This document shows, in pieces, positions 7,950 through 11,559 of a stretch of 11,559 nucleotides of DNA (its first letter is position 1; each line of letters starts with the position of its first letter). Origin of the DNA: Firmicutes bacterium UBA5449 (GTDB taxonomy: Bacteria > Bacillota > SHA-98 > UBA4971); the NCBI GenBank assembly GCA_002424305.1, contig DIQZ01000079.1:20177-31735 (forward strand), read 5' to 3'. Both the position numbers and the translations under genes were made by a program. Below the pieces are notes generated by a model that saw only the letters and a list, made by a program, of their open reading frames with translations, was not told where the DNA came from and did no database searches.

Positions 7950-9537
7950 TTGGAATCCCTCCTTTCCCCGCCATACAGAATCCAAACTCGGCGTCAGGAG
8001 CATCAGGATCCAAAACTCCGCAAATTGTTCCCTTGTACATAATTGCTATTCGATCACACATAGATCTCAGTTCTTGAAGCTCAGAACTTATCATAACAAC
8101 AGTGATGCCCTTCTCCCTGTTGAGTTTCTTTATCATGCTCAAAACCCGTTCTTTTGCGCCAACGTCTATACCACGTGTAGGTTCTGAAACTAAAAGCACT
8201 TGAGGGTCCATGGTTATGGCTTTTGCCACACACACTTTCTGCTGGTTGCCGCCGCTTAATCTGCGAACGCTCTGCTGAGGCCCTGTGCATTTAATTTCCA
8301 GCAAAGATATCATCTTATCGGCATGCTCCCTGATGGATTTTCTGTCTAAGACTGAAATAGGTAAAGGGCCAACTCTTTTAAGGAAGTTCTTTTTACTAAT
8401 CATGCTTGCCAATGCAATGTTGTCTTCAATAGATTCATCCAGCAGCAAACCGACGCCTCGCCGATCCTCTGAAAGAAACACCAGTCCTGCTTCTAGAGAG
8501 GATTGAGCGTTATTTAAGGGAATCTCTTCGCCGTCACAGATAAGAGTGCCTGAAGAAGGGTAAAGACCCATTATGCCATTGGCAATACCCAGTTTCCCAT
8601 GGCCTGCAAGCCCTCCAATTCCAAGAATCTCTCCTCTTCGAACCGTTATATTAGCGCCATTGACGTACTCGCCAGGCATATCAACACATAAATCGGTGAT
8701 CTCTAAGATGTCACCGTCATCTGTGGCTCTTCCGGATTCGGCGGTTCCCAGACGCTTTATCTTTCTTCCCACCATCATTTCAGCGATAGTTTCCAGTTTA
8801 GTTTCGGTCTTAGGCATAGTGGCTATCATTTCACCGTCTCTCAACACGGTGACTGTATCAGCTATTTCATATACTTCTTCCAGCCTATGGCTGATAAATA
8901 GCACTCCGATACCTGATTCTGCAAGCTTCTTCAACACAGAAAGCAGATTTGATGCTTCAGTTTCGGTCAAAACCGCAGTAGGCTCATCCAGTACCAACAC
9001 GGATAAATCCGCCTTGTCGATCTCTCTTGCTATCTCAACAAACTGGCGGTGACCGACAGGCATACCGACCAAAGGCAGCCATTCATCTATGGTCATTTCA
9101 ATCCTATCTAATGCCCGCCTGGTATCGGCGCCCATCTTATGCAAATCAAGCGTCTCAAGTTTCTTACCTGAAATCTTTGAAAACCAGTTTGATTTCGTGG
9201 GTTCGCGATTTAACTTGACATTTTCGGCTACAGAGAAACCAGGTAGCAGCATGAATTCCTGATGGACCATACCTATACCGGCTTCCATGGCATTCTTGGG
9301 GCTCTCAATCCCGGCCTTCTTTCCGTTAAGCCAGATTTCACCTTCAAATCCACCTGTTTCATGGATAACCGGCATGCCAAATAAGATATTCATCAGAGTG
9401 CTCTTCCCTGCTCCGTTCTCTCCCACCAATGCATGTATTTCTCCGGGCTTGACGGATAAGTTAACTCCCTTTAGTACAGAGTTACCCCCATACTCCTTGG
9501 AAACATTCTGGATTTGAAGCACCCATTTGTTGTCCAA
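7942..9537 (-). CDS. ABC transporter ATP-binding protein, two fused ABC domains (RbsA/YufO type)
   Basis: This cytoplasmic ATPase energises uptake. The 531 residues hold two nucleotide-binding domains in tandem, as in ribose and BMP-type nucleoside importers. Domain 1 has Walker A GENGAGKS (39-46), the Q-loop around VHQEF (91-95), a modified signature MPVGHRQ (159-165), Walker B VLVLDEPTA (180-188) and H-loop SHR (216-218). Domain 2 has a degenerate Walker A, GLAGHGKLG (309-317), a canonical signature LSGGNQQK (427-434), and VLLVSEPTRGIDVG (447-460), in which serine replaces the usual Walker B aspartate. SSE (484-486) stands in place of the H-loop. The start is TTG 9537-9535, supported by GAGGTG at 9550-9545. 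One composite ATP site is therefore probably catalytic and the other mainly structural. It is preceded by a perfect hairpin and overlaps permease 1 by 8 bases. Confidence 0.93.
   Translation of the reverse strand: MDNKWVLQIQNVSKEYGGNSVLKGVNLSVKPGEIHALVGENGAGKSTLMNILFGMPVIHETGGFEGEIWLNGKKAGIESPKNAMEAGIGMVHQEFMLLPGFSVAENVKLNREPTKSNWFSKISGKKLETLDLHKMGADTRRALDRIEMTIDEWLPLVGMPVGHRQFVEIAREIDKADLSVLVLDEPTAVLTETEASNLLSVLKKLAESGIGVLFISHRLEEVYEIADTVTVLRDGEMIATMPKTETKLETIAEMMVGRKIKRLGTAESGRATDDGDILEITDLCVDMPGEYVNGANITVRRGEILGIGGLAGHGKLGIANGIMGLYPSSGTLICDGEEIPLNNAQSSLEAGLVFLSEDRRGVGLLLDESIEDNIALASMISKKNFLKRVGPLPISVLDRKSIREHADKMISLLEIKCTGPQQSVRRLSGGNQQKVCVAKAITMDPQVLLVSEPTRGIDVGAKERVLSMIKKLNREKGITVVMISSELQELRSMCDRIAIMYKGTICGVLDPDAPDAEFGFCMAGKGGIPSD
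7957..7965 (-). promoter_or_regulatory. Ribosome binding site deciding the permease 1 start
   Basis: AAAGGAGGG on the minus strand lies 7 nt upstream of GTG 7949-7947 and inside the end of the ATPase gene. It argues for the shorter permease and against a start at 8003. Confidence 0.8.
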
Positions 9538-9565
9538 TTGATATCACCTCTGTTTCCATGCAACA

Positions 9566-9594
9566 AGGCAGCAGGATCTAAGATCCTGCTGCCT
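9566..9594 (-). promoter_or_regulatory. Intercistronic hairpin between binding-protein and ATPase genes
   Basis: AGGCAGCAGGATCT (9566-9579) is exactly repeated in inverted form at 9581-9594 around one base. As RNA this gives at least a 12-bp stem with a 3-5 nt loop. It lies 12 bases after the binding-protein stop and 28 bases before the ATPase start. The following minus-strand bases are CTTGTTGC, so there is no real U-run. Placed here it probably protects the upstream message and/or partly terminates transcription, so that binding protein is made in excess over the membrane parts. That role is inferred by analogy with other importer operons. Confidence 0.75.
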
Positions 9595-9606
9595 CTAGGT
9601 GCTAAC

Positions 9607-10734
9607 TTACTTCTCAACGCCGAAAACATGAGAGCCGGAGATGATCACGTAGAAATCGATATCATCATAAAGCTGTCTGACGAACATATCATTGTTAGCT
9701 TCTTCCTCTAACTGATCCTTAATAGCATCAATGTCAGTCAACTCAATCTGTCCGTCGACAGCCTTGAAGGCCAGTTCAGTCAAACCTTGAATGATGGTCA
9801 TGTTGAGGGCGACAGGCCACGTTGCAAAACGGCCTGCTCCGCCACGTTCGACAACAGTCTCTTCAATCGCATCCATAATGGCATCCATGTCTCCGGACAT
9901 ACCCTTAACGTCAATCCCAAGGGCTCCGGGATAACCCATGGTCGGTCCGGGGCTGCATTGCTCGGGGAAGATACAGCCGGCATCAAGAGCGGCCCTAATT
10001 AAAGGTTCTTGCATAGCAAGATTAGTTCCGAATACAGCAATATCTTTACCGTAGGTGTCGACCTGAAGCGGTACGTCCTCAAGGATGAACTTCTGAGTTC
10101 CGGGGATACCGTCAGGACCCATGGGGTCAGGTGAAGAAACATCAATAAACTCTAAGCCTAAGCTCTCGCATTCTTCCTTGAATATGTCTCTACGCTGAGA
10201 AACCAGAGGTATTGACATATGTCTGGGGAATGAATAATGCAGGAATTTCGTGGCGCCCATTTCCTTTGCCAATTTGGGAATGGTTTTTCCGCGTTCAAGC
10301 TCATCACGATCTAAGACGATGTCAGCTTTTGCGCCGATGATTTTGGGATCTTCTTGTGTTACGCCAACCAGGAGAAGAATATCATCCCTTGTTTTTCGAA
10401 CCTTATCAAAAGCAGCCGCTGTTCCGGGCACACCCTGACAAATCACGATTGCCTTTACGTCAGAATCGGCAGCCAATTCGGTAATGCGGCCAATCGTTGT
10501 CTCCTGCTCTTGCATAAAATTGTCGGGATAGCTAACGTGGACTACACGGTCTCCGTAGCGCTCTTTCATTATTTCTGCTGCACGGTACTCATCTTCTCCC
10601 TGAGAAACAGTACCGGTCACAACACCGACCTTAAAATCTGTCTTGGCACTCTTTCCACCTCGTCCGCAACCGCTCACGGTAATTGCCAATACAACCAACA
10701 ACAACAACACAACAACTCTTCTAGACTTCTCCAT
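9607..10734 (-). CDS. DUF3798-type solute-binding lipoprotein of an ABC importer
   Basis: This is the extracellular, membrane-anchored binding protein that would deliver solute to the importer. It has 375 residues. A type II signal peptide is clear: basic MEKSRR, a hydrophobic core at 7-19, and lipobox TVSGC with lipidated Cys23. The mature part reads as a periplasmic-binding-like alpha/beta fold. KVGVVTGTVSQGEDEYRAAE (35-54) resembles the first strand and helix of sugar or BMP-type binding proteins. Later blocks, such as PGPTMGYPGALGIDVKG (262-278) and the C-terminal FYVIISGSHVFG, match my recollection of the DUF3798 family, which I cannot check here. The start ATG 10734-10732 follows AGGAGG 9 nt upstream. 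It is the first gene of the operon, with a promoter about 250 bases upstream. The ligand is unknown. Confidence 0.85.
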   Translation of the reverse strand: MEKSRRVVVLLLLVVLAITVSGCGRGGKSAKTDFKVGVVTGTVSQGEDEYRAAEIMKERYGDRVVHVSYPDNFMQEQETTIGRITELAADSDVKAIVICQGVPGTAAAFDKVRKTRDDILLLVGVTQEDPKIIGAKADIVLDRDELERGKTIPKLAKEMGATKFLHYSFPRHMSIPLVSQRRDIFKEECESLGLEFIDVSSPDPMGPDGIPGTQKFILEDVPLQVDTYGKDIAVFGTNLAMQEPLIRAALDAGCIFPEQCSPGPTMGYPGALGIDVKGMSGDMDAIMDAIEETVVERGGAGRFATWPVALNMTIIQGLTELAFKAVDGQIELTDIDAIKDQLEEEANNDMFVRQLYDDIDFYVIISGSHVFGVEK

Positions 10735-10775
10735 ACTCCTATTCCTCCTGTAAGTCCATTTGAATATAGCAATTC

Positions 10776-10816
10776 CAGGTTAATCCATTGCAAGTAGCTA
10801 ATTTTGATTAAACCTG
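10776..10816 (-). promoter_or_regulatory. Hairpin in the operon leader
   Basis: CAGGTTAATC at 10776-10785 is complementary to GATTAAACCTG at 10806-10816 apart from one bulged base, with a 20-nt loop. It lies in the untranslated leader, about 28 nt upstream of the AGGAGG site of the binding-protein gene. I do not recognise it as part of a known riboswitch class. It may be a control element or incidental. Confidence 0.4.
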
Positions 10817-10980
10817 CAGCAAATTCAGAGATGATTTATGATATTAATTAGTTGCGATTACGAAGTACATTATGAAATTTGATGCCAAGTCGTATAAAGA
10901 TCCCCCCGCTTTTCTGCGACCTAAACAAAGTAAACCGTGTTTGTGCAGGAATTTAGGCAGCATAAGAATATATAATTGTT

Positions 10981-11010
10981 AGTATACCTGAGATTGAGAG
11001 CATTGGTCAA
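10981..11010 (-). promoter_or_regulatory. Candidate sigma-A promoter of the transporter operon
   Basis: On the minus strand TTGACC (11010-11005) is separated by 18 nt from TATACT (10986-10981). Each hexamer has one mismatch to consensus. Transcription would begin near 10974, leaving a leader of about 240 nt before the binding-protein ATG. A weaker candidate closer to the gene (TTGCAA at 10793-10788 with TATATT at 10768-10763) has a poor 19-nt spacer. Confidence 0.6.
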
Positions 11011-11178
11011 GTAGTTTTCGACACCTTTCGAGAATCCCGCAAACATTATGTGCTTCGGATATGTGTTCCAACTGCCACGTTAATGTTTGTCACATTCTTG
11101 AGATCCCTGTGCAGAGCTAGATAAAGAAGACCCGCGTGAGGGTAGAGAAGAGCAAACATGGGCCGGTCGCTACAGAGA

Positions 11179-11241
11179 GAAAGCAGCATTATGCAAAAAG
11201 AAGGCAACATGATAGAGAAAGAAGGTAGCACAATGCCGGCA
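11179..11241. repeat. Three 21-bp tandem repeats, intergenic
   Basis: Units at 11179-11199, 11200-11220 and 11221-11241 share the plus-strand pattern GAAGGYARCAYRATG followed by a variable A-rich end. Units 2 and 3 are the most alike at their starts. The minus strand is correspondingly pyrimidine-rich. Because the period is a multiple of three, both strands read as imperfect heptapeptide repeats, but neither frame looks like a real gene. Confidence 0.65.
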
Positions 11242-11291
11242 GGGCGCTACTCCAATACACTACTACCATACCATCCTCCACCCTGCCGGCA
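11234..11291 (-). repeat. Inverted repeat after the GntP-like gene, possible terminator
   Basis: TGCCGGCAGGG at 11234-11244 is exactly complementary to CCCTGCCGGCA at 11281-11291, with 36 nt between. Each arm also contains the 8-bp palindrome TGCCGGCA. It lies about 60 bases past the permease stop, where a terminator would be expected, but the long loop and the lack of a T-run make it unusual. It could instead be a paired protein-binding site. Confidence 0.5.
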
Positions 11292-11352
11292 CTCTTCAAT
11301 TACTAACTTCCTACTAACTCAATCCGGTGCTATAGTGAAAACGAGCTAAAGC

Positions 11353-11559
11353 CTAAATAAGTATCCACCCAAGAACCATTATCACTACTATCGCGGTCAG
11401 TCCCGTAATCAAAGATCCCACTGTCTGGCAACGATATCCTGTGGGTACGTCCATCCCGGAAAGCTGGGTTACCACCCAAAAATAGCTGTCATTCGCATGG
11501 GAGACAACCATTGACCCTGCACCTATCGCAAGAACAACAAGAGCCTTAGCTACACTTCC
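11353..11559 (-). CDS. GntP-family permease, C-terminal 68 residues (cut by window edge)
   Basis: The frame enters from the window edge and ends at TAG 11355-11353. It encodes the end of a membrane carrier. The string LAIGAGSMVVSHANDSYFWV followed by SGMDVPTGYR is the conserved C-terminal signature of the GntP family, proton-coupled carriers of gluconate and related sugar acids or hydroxy acids. A final hydrophobic segment, roughly the last 20 residues, closes the protein. Only about 15 percent of a usual 440-450 residue GntP is visible, so the substrate cannot be inferred. It is on the same strand as the ABC operon but separated by 618 bases containing a promoter, so it is probably a separate unit. 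Confidence 0.85.
   Translation of the reverse strand, partial: GSVAKALVVLAIGAGSMVVSHANDSYFWVVTQLSGMDVPTGYRCQTVGSLITGLTAIVVIMVLGWILI

Larger units (their letters stand above)
10735..11352. other. Non-coding interval between the GntP-like gene and the binding-protein gene
   Basis: No gene is supported in these 618 bases; the short frames on either strand have no family resemblance. From high to low coordinates the interval holds an 11-bp inverted repeat with a long spacer (11234-11291), a 21-bp tandem repeat (11179-11241), a small inverted repeat AATGT/ACATT (11082-11096), a promoter (10981-11010) and the operon leader with a hairpin (10776-10816). Confidence 0.6.

Noticed and set aside
7195..8187. 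Long plus-strand frames opposite permease 1 and the ATPase
   Set aside because: They are antisense to clearly conserved genes, have unlikely composition and no ribosome sites.
10763..10793. Second promoter closer to the binding-protein gene (TTGCAA / TATATT)
   Set aside because: The 19-nt spacer is poor and it overlaps the leader hairpin; the upstream match is better.
11082..11096. AATGT-TTGTC-ACATT as a catabolite-control operator
   Set aside because: It does not fit the CcpA site consensus and the arms are only five bases long.
11046..11349. Short frames on both strands with heptapeptide repeats (MLPSFSI-like and KEGNMIE-like)
   Set aside because: Both arise from the 21-bp DNA repeat; neither has a family resemblance or a good ribosome site.

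Overview
This 11.6 kb window looks like Firmicutes (Clostridia-type) DNA of moderate GC. Strong Shine-Dalgarno sites, frequent GTG/TTG starts, short gene overlaps, a lipoprotein solute-binding protein and a tRNA with genome-encoded CCA all point that way. The genus cannot be read from the sequence. Every gene I can support lies on the minus strand, so transcription runs from high to low coordinates.

Right part (about 11559 to 4206). The window opens inside the 3' end of a GntP-family permease gene. A 618-base non-coding interval follows. It holds an inverted repeat, a 21-bp tandem repeat and a good sigma-A-type promoter with a roughly 240-nt leader. Next comes a tightly packed five-gene operon: a DUF3798-type lipoprotein binding protein, a double-domain ABC ATPase, two paralogous permeases of the RbsC/BPD_transp_2 type, and an M20-family metallopeptidase. 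A perfect hairpin separates the binding-protein gene from the ATPase gene, and the downstream genes overlap or nearly touch. The simplest reading is an uptake system for an amide- or peptide-like solute that is hydrolysed in the cytoplasm by the M20 enzyme. The substrate is not known from sequence. Beyond the peptidase gene are several hairpins and a 51-codon frame that resembles the end of an ankyrin-repeat protein, probably a gene remnant.

Middle (about 4113 to 3934). A tRNA-Phe(GAA) gene forms its own transcription unit, with a consensus promoter and a 14-bp-stem intrinsic terminator.

Left part (3845 to 270). A complete 1191-residue PglX, the adenine-specific DNA methyltransferase of type 1 BREX phage defence, starts just beyond the tRNA terminator. 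The rest of BREX is not visible: upstream is the tRNA, and the 269 bases downstream contain no recognisable pglZ or other gene. It is therefore an orphan or rearranged BREX methyltransferase at a tRNA locus, with 21-bp tandem repeats encoding part of a C-terminal coiled coil. This gene and the DUF3798/M20 transport operon are the two most interesting items in the window.
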